Assembly (NCBI GenBank): GCA_025354965.1
Contig: JANXLW010000409.1
Span: 1 to 11,972 of the forward strand
Direction of reading: 5' to 3'
From: Betaproteobacteria bacterium
GTDB lineage: Bacteria; Pseudomonadota; Gammaproteobacteria; Burkholderiales; Burkholderiaceae_C
DNA length: 11,972 nucleotides
A model generated the notes under the pieces. That model was not told the DNA's origin. It worked only from the letters and a program-made list of their open reading frames with translations, and made no database searches. The position numbers were made by a program, and so were the translations under genes. Positions 1-8,403 of the stretch are shown here, in pieces. The stretch's first letter is position 1. Each line of letters starts with the position of its first letter.

Positions 1-131
1 GCAGCCTGATCCACCCGACAAGCTGAACCGAGTTTGGCATTGGACTGTCATCATTTCGGGAAAGATCCATGACCGGCGGTGTCGTTTTCTTCCGGTACCC
101 GCGACGTGCACAGGGTCTAAAAAACACCCGT

Positions 132-160
132 TTGACTTTCATTTAACGAGTTAGTTAAAT
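132..160 (+). promoter_or_regulatory. Candidate sigma-70 promoter of the arsR-led operon
   Basis: A -35-like TTGACT (132-137, five of six consensus bases) is followed after exactly 17 bases by TTAAAT (155-160, four of six). The -10 box lacks the usually important A at its second position, so the promoter may be weak. Transcription would start about seven bases after the -10 box, at or next to the arsR ATG (167), implying a leaderless or nearly leaderless message. This agrees with the absence of any Shine-Dalgarno sequence before that ATG. The spacer and -10 box lie inside the palindrome annotated separately, so a bound repressor would block RNA polymerase. Confidence 0.5.
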
Positions 161-166
161 GAAGTC
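134..166. promoter_or_regulatory. Inverted-repeat operator candidate for the ArsR-type repressor
   Basis: The arms GACTTTCATTTAAC (134-147) and GTTAAATGAAGTC (154-166) are reverse complements except for one extra base in the left arm, around the six-base centre GAGTTA (148-153). The core ATTTAAC/GTTAAAT pair (141-147 and 154-160) is perfect. The repeat covers the promoter spacer and -10 box and ends on the base before the arsR ATG. Size, symmetry and position fit a dimeric winged-helix repressor of the ArsR family acting on its own gene. Which protein binds is inferred from adjacency. Confidence 0.6.
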
Positions 167-550
167 ATGAACCCGCAATTGTCTGATCACCTAAGCGTCA
201 CCTTCTCGGCTTTGGCGGACCCGACCCGGCGCGCCATTCTGGCGCGGCTGGCGCGAGGAGAAACCAGTGTCGGTGATCTGGTCAAACCGTTTGCCATCTC
301 CGGGGCAGCTATCTCGCGCCACTTGCGCGTGCTTGAAAATGCCTGCCTGATTGAGCGCAAGGTCAATGCCCAGTGGCGCATCTGCCGTCTCAATCCTCCT
401 GGGCTGCGTTTGGCCGATAGTTGGCTGTCACCCTACCGCACATTCTGGGAGCAGAGCCTGGACCGGCTGGTTGAGGTGCTGGAACAAGGCGATGGGCCGC
501 CAGACGGTGCCTGTCGTGCCCCGCTTACCAGGAAGAAGAAATCGTCATGA
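167..550 (+). CDS. ArsR-family winged-helix transcriptional repressor (non-metal-sensing subtype)
   Basis: A 127-residue DNA-binding protein and probable local repressor. The N-terminal helix carries the family signature ALADPTRRAILARL (15-28). A recognition-helix region follows (about 45-57, SGAAISRHLRVLE), then the beta wing and a tryptophan-rich C-terminal helix (YRTFWEQSLDRLVEVLE, 90-106). The ELCVCDL-type metal site of classical arsenic sensors is absent; the only cysteines are scattered (60, 73, 116). This subtype is commonly encoded directly before an AHSA1/SRPBCC protein, as it is here, where the stop overlaps the next start as ATGA (547-550). The start is fixed by family length and the conserved N-terminus, although no ribosome binding site precedes it. 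Autoregulation through the adjacent palindrome is likely. The inducer is unknown. Confidence 0.9.
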   Translation: MNPQLSDHLSVTFSALADPTRRAILARLARGETSVGDLVKPFAISGAAISRHLRVLENACLIERKVNAQWRICRLNPPGLRLADSWLSPYRTFWEQSLDRLVEVLEQGDGPPDGACRAPLTRKKKSS

Positions 551-894
551 ACGCGCCAGAGACTTTCACGCTTAACCTCTCACGTTTTAACCGGGCACCG
601 CGCGAAAAAGTGTTCGACGCCTTTGCTACTCAAGCCGGACTCGCCGCCTGGACGGGGCCACGCGGCATGCGGGAGATGGCGGGCCAGCTGGCGGCGCTGG
701 ACAAAGCCTATGGCAGCGTGGACTTCCTGGCCGGTGCCAGGCTCTCGGGCGCCGATTTGTTTGTGGCTCCGATTCTGGCCTATCTGCAGTTGATGCCCGA
801 AGGCGGCCAGTTGATGGCCCATTACCCCAACGTGTTGGGTGCGCAAAACCTGCTGCGCCAGCGCGTCAGCTTTACCAGCACCCATCCCCAGTAG
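547..894 (+). CDS. Chimeric ORF: AHSA1/SRPBCC N-terminus fused to glutathione S-transferase C-terminus (probable deletion relic)
   Basis: The 115-residue product has two unrelated parts. Residues 1 to about 41 (FNRAPREKVFDAF then LAAWTGPRGM) match the opening strand and helix of AHSA1/SRPBCC proteins, which are normally about 150 residues. Residues about 44-115 (LAALDKAYGSVDFLAG, LSGADLFVAPILAYL, then a YPNVL...FTSTHPQ ending) match the C-terminal helical domain of a glutathione S-transferase, normally about 200 residues. Most of the SRPBCC fold and the whole thioredoxin-like glutathione-binding domain are missing. The simplest reading is an in-frame deletion between two formerly adjacent genes, with the junction near bases 664-680. 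The start overlaps the arsR stop by four bases, so translational coupling is kept. Neither original activity should remain. Family assignment rests on recalled motifs. Confidence 0.75.
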   Translation: MNAPETFTLNLSRFNRAPREKVFDAFATQAGLAAWTGPRGMREMAGQLAALDKAYGSVDFLAGARLSGADLFVAPILAYLQLMPEGGQLMAHYPNVLGAQNLLRQRVSFTSTHPQ

Positions 895-941
895 CGTAGT
901 GCCATCCGGCGAACGCATTTTTTAAACCCAAGGAGATCAGC

Positions 942-1700
942 ATGAGTTACCTGCACGGAAAGTTTGTCTGGTTCGAACACGTGTCCAACGACCCCGGCAA
1001 GGCGCGCGACTTTTATGGTGCGCTGTGTGGCTGGACCGTTCAATCAATGCCGATGGGGCAGCAGCCCTACGACATGATCATGAACGGCACCGATGCCATC
1101 GGCGGCTTTCGCAATGGCGAACCCGGCATGCCCAGCCACTGGGGTTCGTATTTATCGGTGACGGATGTAGACCGCAGTTTTGCAGCCGCCACGGCCGCCG
1201 GCGCCAAAGGTCTTATGCCACCGGTTGATTTTGGTGATGTTGGACGTGCCGCCGTGATTGCCGACCCGACCGGCGCCTCCGTGAGTCTGTGGAAGGGCGC
1301 CCAGGGCGACCCGGCAGACGTGGAGAAAACACCGGTGGGCGGCTGGTTCTGGAACGAATTGTTCACCCCTGACGCCAAATCCGCTGTGACTTTTTATGAG
1401 AAGGTTTTCGGCTTCAGCCATGACGCGATGGACATGGGACCACAGGGTACTTATTACGTGCTCAAGGACACTGCCGGAAAGCCGCGCGCCGGCGTTATGC
1501 AGCAACCTGCCGACATGCGGGTGCCGGCCCATTGGCTACCCTACGTGCACGTGGCTGACTGCGACGCCGCTGTCGCCAAAGCCACCAAGCTGGGTGCCAA
1601 ACAGACCCTGGTGGCGCCGACCGACATCCCGAATGTCGGGCGTTTCGCCGTCCTGCTGGATCCGCTGGGCGCTGCGATTGCCGTGATCAAGGGAGTTTGA
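942..1700 (+). CDS. VOC (glyoxalase/bleomycin-resistance fold) protein with two tandem domains
   Basis: The 252-residue protein is a tandem duplication. Each half has the beta-alpha-beta VOC module: VWFEHVSNDPGKARDFYGAL (9-28) to VIADPTGASVSLWK (105-118), then WFWNELFTPDAKSAVTFYEK (135-154) to VLLDPLGAAIAVIK (237-250). Size and the paired WFE/WNE starts resemble the Cfp30B (27-kDa antigen) group of VOC proteins, reported in mycobacteria in connection with methylglyoxal. The glutamate that normally ends each metal site is not seen in the last strands (SLWK, AVIK), so classical metal-dependent glyoxalase I chemistry is doubtful. AAGGAG (930-935) six bases before the ATG supports the start. It lies 47 bases after the chimeric ORF and 21 before the next gene, so probably in the same operon. 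Substrate unknown. Confidence 0.85.
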   Translation: MSYLHGKFVWFEHVSNDPGKARDFYGALCGWTVQSMPMGQQPYDMIMNGTDAIGGFRNGEPGMPSHWGSYLSVTDVDRSFAAATAAGAKGLMPPVDFGDVGRAAVIADPTGASVSLWKGAQGDPADVEKTPVGGWFWNELFTPDAKSAVTFYEKVFGFSHDAMDMGPQGTYYVLKDTAGKPRAGVMQQPADMRVPAHWLPYVHVADCDAAVAKATKLGAKQTLVAPTDIPNVGRFAVLLDPLGAAIAVIKGV

Positions 1701-1721
1701 AATGTACCACTGGAGACAAGC

Positions 1722-3203
1722 ATGCAATTCTCTTATTTGAGCGCATTCGGTCGGTCAGCGGTTTTTGCGGTGACCATCGCCGCTCTGGTGTCATGTGCCA
1801 GTGTGCCAACTGAAAATGCTGAGGCTGTGCTGACGCGCGCCAACCTGGCGATGGGCGGAACCGCACTGCACAGTATTTCGTTTTCCGGCAGCGGCAGCGG
1901 CGCAACTTTTGGCCAGGCCCATAAGCCTGGTATGGCCTGGCCGACGATCAACTATTCCGGCTTTTCGCGCATTGCCGACTATGACAACGGTGCATTGCGC
2001 GAAGATGCGGCGCGCAGCCGCGCCGAGCCAAGCGGTGGCGGCGCAGTGCCACTGATGGGCATGGGGGAGCAACGCACCATAGGCCTGACGCGTGACGGTT
2101 TTGCCTGGAACATGGCCGGGCCGGCGCCGATTCCGTCTGCATCGTCGCTGGACGGGCGCGTTCACGACTTGTGGACCACACCGCATGGCGTCATCAAGGC
2201 CGCACTCGCCAACAAAGCGACGCTGGAAATGCGCAGCGACGCTGGCAGGTCCATGGCGGCAGTGTCGTTTACGGTACCGGGCCACTTCAGCGCCACGGCA
2301 CTGATCAATCCGGCCGGCCTGGTGGAGCAGATTGAATCGCTGCAGCCCAATCCGGTGCTGGGCGACACTGCCTCGGTCATCAGCTTTTCGGACTACCGTG
2401 ATTTTGGTGGTGTCAAATTTCCAATGCACATTCGCCAGAGCCTGGGTGGCTTTCCGGTGTTGGACCTGAATGTGGATGAGGTCAAACCGAATGTGCCGGC
2501 CAGCATCGAAGTTCCGGCACTGGTCACGGCGGCGACGGAACGGGTGACGGCAGAGAAGGCCGCCAACGGTGTCTGGTTCATGGCCGGTGGCTCGCACAAC
2601 AGCGTTGCCATCGAAATGAAAGACCACATGATGCTGGTCGAAAGCCCGCTGTGGGATGGTCGCGCCGAGCCGCTGCTGGCTGAAGTGAAAAAACTGGGCA
2701 ACGGCAAGCCGATCCGCTATGTACTCAATTCGCACCATCACTTCGACCATTCGGGCGGCCTGCGAACAGCCGTGGCCGACGGCATCACGCTGGTCACGAG
2801 TGAATTGGCACTACCGTACTTCGAGCGCATCCTGGCAAACCCGAACCGGATCCATCCCGATGCGATGCAAAGGTCCGGAAAAAAAGCGGTGATCAGTGGT
2901 GTCAGCGGCAAACGCACATTCACCGATGGCGAGCGCGTGGTGGAGGTCTATTACATCGAAGGCAGCCTGCACGCCCAAGGCTTCATGATGGTCTACTTGC
3001 CGCAGGAAAAAATACTGATCGAGGCCGACGCGTATACACCCGGGCCGCCTAATGCACCAGCGCCGGCCAAGCCGAGTGAAGTAGTCTTGAACCTGGTCCA
3101 AAACATCGAACGTTTGAACCTTCAGGTGGAGCGCATCCTGCCATTGCATGGCCGCATGGTGCCGGCCAGCGAGATGTACACGGCGGCGGGCAGGAAGAGC
3201 TGA
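1722..3203 (+). CDS. Lipoprotein with C-terminal metallo-beta-lactamase-fold hydrolase domain
   Basis: A 493-residue exported protein. The hydrophobic N-terminus ends in the lipobox LVSC with acylated Cys25; Ala26 at the next position suggests outer-membrane sorting. Residues about 33-265 form a beta-rich region (VLTRANLAMGG onward) that I cannot assign to a named family. Residues about 270-485 are an MBL-fold domain with HHHFDH (338-343, supplying His338, His340, Asp342, His343), His417 in EGSLHAQG, Asp436 in IEADAY and His476 in LPLHGR. That is a complete set of ligands for a two-metal site. The domain is closer to general MBL hydrolases than to true beta-lactamases. GGAGA (1712-1716) precedes the ATG. 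It probably acts at the periplasmic face; substrate unknown. It may be co-transcribed with the VOC gene 21 bases upstream. Confidence 0.85.
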   Translation: MQFSYLSAFGRSAVFAVTIAALVSCASVPTENAEAVLTRANLAMGGTALHSISFSGSGSGATFGQAHKPGMAWPTINYSGFSRIADYDNGALREDAARSRAEPSGGGAVPLMGMGEQRTIGLTRDGFAWNMAGPAPIPSASSLDGRVHDLWTTPHGVIKAALANKATLEMRSDAGRSMAAVSFTVPGHFSATALINPAGLVEQIESLQPNPVLGDTASVISFSDYRDFGGVKFPMHIRQSLGGFPVLDLNVDEVKPNVPASIEVPALVTAATERVTAEKAANGVWFMAGGSHNSVAIEMKDHMMLVESPLWDGRAEPLLAEVKKLGNGKPIRYVLNSHHHFDHSGGLRTAVADGITLVTSELALPYFERILANPNRIHPDAMQRSGKKAVISGVSGKRTFTDGERVVEVYYIEGSLHAQGFMMVYLPQEKILIEADAYTPGPPNAPAPAKPSEVVLNLVQNIERLNLQVERILPLHGRMVPASEMYTAAGRKS

Positions 3204-3222
3204 CTCACCGAGGGGGTTACCA

Positions 3223-3242
3223 TCTCATAACAAAATATGAGA
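3223..3242. repeat. Perfect inverted repeat before the cytochrome b561 start
   Basis: TCTCATA (3223-3229) and TATGAGA (3236-3242) are exact reverse complements around the six-base centre ACAAAA. The repeat ends seven bases before the b561 ATG. The only Shine-Dalgarno-like bases (GAG, 3239-3241) fall in its right arm, so an RNA hairpin could mask the ribosome site; as DNA it could instead be an operator. It is AT-rich in a GC-rich setting and has no T-tract, so it is not a standard terminator. Confidence 0.5.
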
Positions 3243-3249
3243 ATCCAAA

Positions 3250-3813
3250 ATGGAACAGCACGCGTCGACTCGCTATGGGTTTGTGGCCCAGACCTTTCAC
3301 TGGCTTACCGCGCTGCTTGTTCTGGCAGCTTTTATTTTTGGCCCGGGCGGCTCCGAGCAGCGCGTCTACCTGCCGGCTCGCGACTTTGAGCGCCAACTCC
3401 ACGAGACGCTCGGCCTATGCGTGCTGGCGCTGGTGCTGCTGCGCGTGCTGTGGCGAATGGTGGATACGCGACCTGAACCCTTGCCACTGCCACGCTGGAT
3501 GGAGCTCGCATCCAAGGCGGTGCAGGCAGTGTTGTATTTGCTCTTGTTCGCGGTTCCTTTAACCGCCATCGCCGGTGCCTGGTTGGAAGGGCATCCCCTG
3601 ACACTGCTGGCAGGCGTGCAGATTGCGCCGCGTCTGGGCTTGTCGCATCAAACCGGGGTCACGATAGCCACCGTCCACACCTGGCTGGGTGATGCCATTC
3701 TTTGGATCGCCGGGCTGCACGCAAGCGCCGCCATCTACCATCACCTGGTCTTGAAGGATGGTGTGCTGGTTTCGATGCTGCCGCGTTGGGCGTGGCCGCG
3801 AGCGGCTCGTTGA
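3250..3813 (+). CDS. Cytochrome b561 (di-heme inner-membrane electron carrier)
   Basis: The 187-residue protein has four predicted membrane helices (about 15-31, 52-69, 89-110, 140-163) and the four histidines expected to ligate two b-type hemes: His17 in AQTFHWLTALL, His51 in LHETLGL, His143 in TVHTWLGD and His157 in GLHASAAIYHH. Length and spacing match bacterial CybB-type cytochrome b561, which passes electrons between membrane quinone and periplasmic partners; E. coli CybB has been described as a superoxide:ubiquinone oxidoreductase. The start gives the usual short cytoplasmic tail (RYGFVAQTFHWL), but the ribosome site is poor and sits in an inverted repeat. It follows the lipoprotein gene by 46 bases, and co-transcription is possible. 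Confidence 0.92.
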   Translation: MEQHASTRYGFVAQTFHWLTALLVLAAFIFGPGGSEQRVYLPARDFERQLHETLGLCVLALVLLRVLWRMVDTRPEPLPLPRWMELASKAVQAVLYLLLFAVPLTAIAGAWLEGHPLTLLAGVQIAPRLGLSHQTGVTIATVHTWLGDAILWIAGLHASAAIYHHLVLKDGVLVSMLPRWAWPRAAR

Positions 3814-3961
3814 TGTAGCGGTGCCAGCAAGCTGGTCGTACCAGGGCAAACTGCGATCGGTCAATTCAGCCATCACTCTGCCGGAACACGCGCGCAGCAT
3901 GGCAATAGAAATTCTGGGATGATGGAGCCAGTTAACCCTGCGCGCAGTCGCATTTACCACC

Positions 3962-5857
3962 ATGAAAAAACATTTTCCAATTGCCATTCTTGCCTTGATA
4001 ACGGTCGCGGCTTCATCCGTCCTTGGTGCCGAAATGGAGGTCGACCGTTGGAACCTGAAAGATTTATACGCGACCCAAACCGACTGGGACAAGGATGCGG
4101 CCACACTGGAGCAACAACTGAAAGTGCTGTCATCATGCAGTGGACACTTGGCGCAATCGGCCAAACGTTTCAAAACCTGCCTGGACCTGAATGCCGACGT
4201 GCTCAAGCGCTATTACCGTCTGTCGAGCTACGCGTCGCAATTTTCTGACGAGGACACCGGTCTGGCCGCTGGCCAGGATTTAAAGCAGCGTGCCGAGGTA
4301 TTGGGCAACCATGTAGAAGAATTGACTTCATTTGTCAGCCCGGAGATTTTGAAACTGGGTCGCACCAAGGTGAGCGCCCTGCTCAAAGCAGACAAGTCGA
4401 CAGCCATCTACAGCCACTGGCTGGACGACATCCTGCGCACTGCGTCCCACACACTGGACCACAGGGGAGAGCAACTGATTGCCAATTTCAGTTTGGCCAC
4501 TGGCGCCGCCGGTGCGGTCTACTCCACCCTGTCGGACGCCGACATGCCCTGGCCCAAAGTCAAGCTGTCGGATGGTGTCGAGATTGTGGTGGACCAGTCG
4601 GCCTATACCAAGTACCGTGCGCTGGACAATCGGGCCGATCGCAAGCTGGTGTTTGATGCTTTTTGGGGTAAATGGAAAGAGTTCGAGCGCACTTATGGCG
4701 TGACGTTTTACGAACAGCTGAAGAAAGACGCGGCCCTGGCCAAAGTCAGAAACTACCCCGACTCGCTGACACAGGCGCTGGACGCCCACAAGTTGCCCAG
4801 GGCGGTCTATGACACTCTTGTGGCGCAGGCAGAGGTCAATCTGCCAACTTTGCACCGCTACTTCAAACTGCGCGCCAAAATGCTTGGTGTGAGCGAAATG
4901 CGTTACTACGACATTTACCCACCCATGGTTTCAAGCGATTTGAAGTACCCCATTGGCCAGAGCACCGAGCTGATGCTGGCCGCGGTCAAGCCGCTGGGTG
5001 ACGACTACGCACGCGCGATGAAGCAGGGCACCCAAAGCGGCTGGATGGACGTCTACCCGCGTCCGAAAAAGCGCTCTGGTGCCTACATGAACGGTTCCGT
5101 CTATGACGTGCATCCATTTTTGCTGCTCAACCATAACGACGACTACGAATCGCTGTCGACGCTGGCGCATGAGTGGGGACATGCGATGCACTCTTATTTG
5201 TCAAACAGGAGCCAACCCTTCATTAGCGCCGATTACCCTACGTTCACGGCCGAAATTGCTTCCACCACCAACGAGGTGCTGCTGCTCGATCACATGCTGA
5301 AAATCGCCAGCAATGACAGTGAAAAGATGTTGTATCTGGACTCTGCGCTGGAGAATCTGCGGGGCACTTTTTTCAGGCAAGCCATGTTCGCCGCCTTTGA
5401 GCGTGATGTTCACGCCAAAGTCGACAAGGGCGAGTCACTGACCGGAGAAGCGTTGACCAAAATTTATGGCGACATCCTCAAGCGCTACCACGGCGACAAA
5501 GAGGGCGTTGTCAAGATTGACGAGCTCTACACCGTTGAGTGGGCCTACATTCCGCATTTTTACAATCGGTTCTACGTGTTTCAGTACGCCACATCGATAT
5601 CAGCTGGAGCCATGTTTGCCGACGAGATTCTGAAAGGTACGCCGGGCGCCCGGGAACGCTATTTGAATATTCTGCGAGCCGGTGGCTCGCGCTATCCGTA
5701 CGAGTTGGTGAAAGAGGCCGGTGTTGACCTGGCGTCGCCCGCGCCTTACGTGGCGATCGTGGCACGCATGAACAGCATCATGGACCAAATCGAAGCCATT
5801 CAATCGTCCTCGCCATACGCCACACGGCGCATTTCCCAATCCCCCGTCCTTCCCTAA
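3962..5857 (+). CDS. pepF: Oligoendopeptidase F (M3 metallopeptidase) with export signal
   Basis: A 631-residue zinc endopeptidase that cuts short peptides. The catalytic HEXXH is HEWGH (403-407) in LAHEWGHAMHSYL, and the third zinc ligand is Glu431 in FTAEIAST, the M3 arrangement. The preceding KKRSGAYMNGSVYDVHPFLL stretch and the closing PYVAIVARMNSIMDQIEA are also typical of PepF. The well-known PepF of Gram-positive bacteria is cytoplasmic, but this one begins MKK, then a hydrophobic core (IAILALITVAASSVLGA) with a plausible signal-peptidase cut after Ala23, so periplasmic location is likely. The ATG is the only in-frame start before the upstream stop (3920-3922), and no Shine-Dalgarno sequence is visible. 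It stands alone, 148 bases after b561 and convergent with maeB. A role in recycling periplasmic or imported peptides is inference. Confidence 0.93.
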   Translation: MKKHFPIAILALITVAASSVLGAEMEVDRWNLKDLYATQTDWDKDAATLEQQLKVLSSCSGHLAQSAKRFKTCLDLNADVLKRYYRLSSYASQFSDEDTGLAAGQDLKQRAEVLGNHVEELTSFVSPEILKLGRTKVSALLKADKSTAIYSHWLDDILRTASHTLDHRGEQLIANFSLATGAAGAVYSTLSDADMPWPKVKLSDGVEIVVDQSAYTKYRALDNRADRKLVFDAFWGKWKEFERTYGVTFYEQLKKDAALAKVRNYPDSLTQALDAHKLPRAVYDTLVAQAEVNLPTLHRYFKLRAKMLGVSEMRYYDIYPPMVSSDLKYPIGQSTELMLAAVKPLGDDYARAMKQGTQSGWMDVYPRPKKRSGAYMNGSVYDVHPFLLLNHNDDYESLSTLAHEWGHAMHSYLSNRSQPFISADYPTFTAEIASTTNEVLLLDHMLKIASNDSEKMLYLDSALENLRGTFFRQAMFAAFERDVHAKVDKGESLTGEALTKIYGDILKRYHGDKEGVVKIDELYTVEWAYIPHFYNRFYVFQYATSISAGAMFADEILKGTPGARERYLNILRAGGSRYPYELVKEAGVDLASPAPYVAIVARMNSIMDQIEAIQSSSPYATRRISQSPVLP

Positions 5858-5887
5858 AGTCGCTCTATCGTTGCGCAAGGACCGGCT

Positions 5888-5982
5888 TCAACCAACAGGC
5901 CAGCGCACCGCATTACTTGGCCCGACTACCGTTCGGTTGGCTCCTGGCGGTAGTCAAGTTGAAGGTGGGCGTACCAGGGCAT
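5888..5982 (-). pseudogene. Possible broken remnant of the urease accessory gene ureD (N-terminal end only)
   Basis: On the minus strand an ATG at 5982, nine bases after the maeB stop, opens 18 codons (MPWYAHLQLDYRQEPTER) ending in a TAG at 5928-5926. If one missing base is assumed near 5933-5937, the reading continues as RTVVGPSNAVRWPVG to a TGA at 5890-5888. The spaced pattern W.A.L.L.Y followed by RTV aligns without gaps to the recalled beginning of UreD (W.A.L.L.F...KTV). After RTV the resemblance fades and the rest of the gene is absent. No ribosome binding site is seen. The match is short and from memory, so chance similarity is a real alternative. Confidence 0.3.
5924..5955. terminator. 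Stem-loop in the gap between convergent pepF and maeB (weak terminator candidate)
   Basis: GACTACCG (5924-5931) pairs perfectly with CGGTAGTC (5948-5955) around a 16-base loop; two further G-T pairs could extend the stem inward. Its position between two converging genes suits a bidirectional transcription stop, but neither strand has a T-tract after the stem and the loop is large, so intrinsic termination would be inefficient. It overlaps the ureD-like remnant. Confidence 0.3.
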
Positions 5983-5991
5983 GGTCTGAAT

Positions 5992-8310
<2,319 letters not shown>

Positions 8311-8313
8311 GGT

Positions 8314-8320
8314 CTTCTCC
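8314..8320 (-). promoter_or_regulatory. Ribosome binding site that fixes the maeB start
   Basis: On the minus strand GGAGAAG is followed by ACC and the ATG at 8310-8308. The alternative in-frame ATG at 8346-8344 would place this purine run inside the coding region and add twelve unconserved residues (MFCIPLGTLEKT), so the downstream ATG is the better start. Confidence 0.8.
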
Positions 8321-8403
8321 AGAGTTCCGAGGGGTATGCAAAACATTCTTCGACTAGCAGATTGTGCCGCCGCTGGATGTAGCTGCCTATGCGCTGGCTC
8401 AAG

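Noticed and set aside
2..154. An open frame running in from the left edge on the plus strand for about 50 codons.
   Set aside because: The product (QPDPPDKLNRVWHWTVIISG...) is not recognised, runs through the arsR promoter and operator, and this length is not unusual by chance.
1791..2750. A 319-codon open frame on the minus strand inside the MBL lipoprotein gene.
   Set aside because: It is opposite a gene with lipobox and complete metal motifs, has a low-complexity His/Arg-rich translation typical of an antisense shadow in GC-rich DNA, and no recognisable domain.
3824..3844. Overlapping small hairpins after b561 (CCAGC/GCTGG and CTGGT/ACCAG) as a terminator.
   Set aside because: Stems are only five bases, mutually exclusive, with very short loops and no T-tract on either strand.
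3805..3903. A minus-strand reading (MAELTDRSLPWYDQLAG...) across the b561-pepF gap as a second ureD-like fragment.
   Set aside because: It shares only the PWY residues; the W.A.L.L.Y spacing is absent and the frame runs on into b561 antisense sequence.
3837..5981. A shared 12-base word CGTACCAGGGCA at 3837-3848 and 5970-5981, both in gaps between genes, as a possible repeat family.
   Set aside because: A few 12-base matches are expected by chance in a window this size, and the flanks do not extend the similarity.
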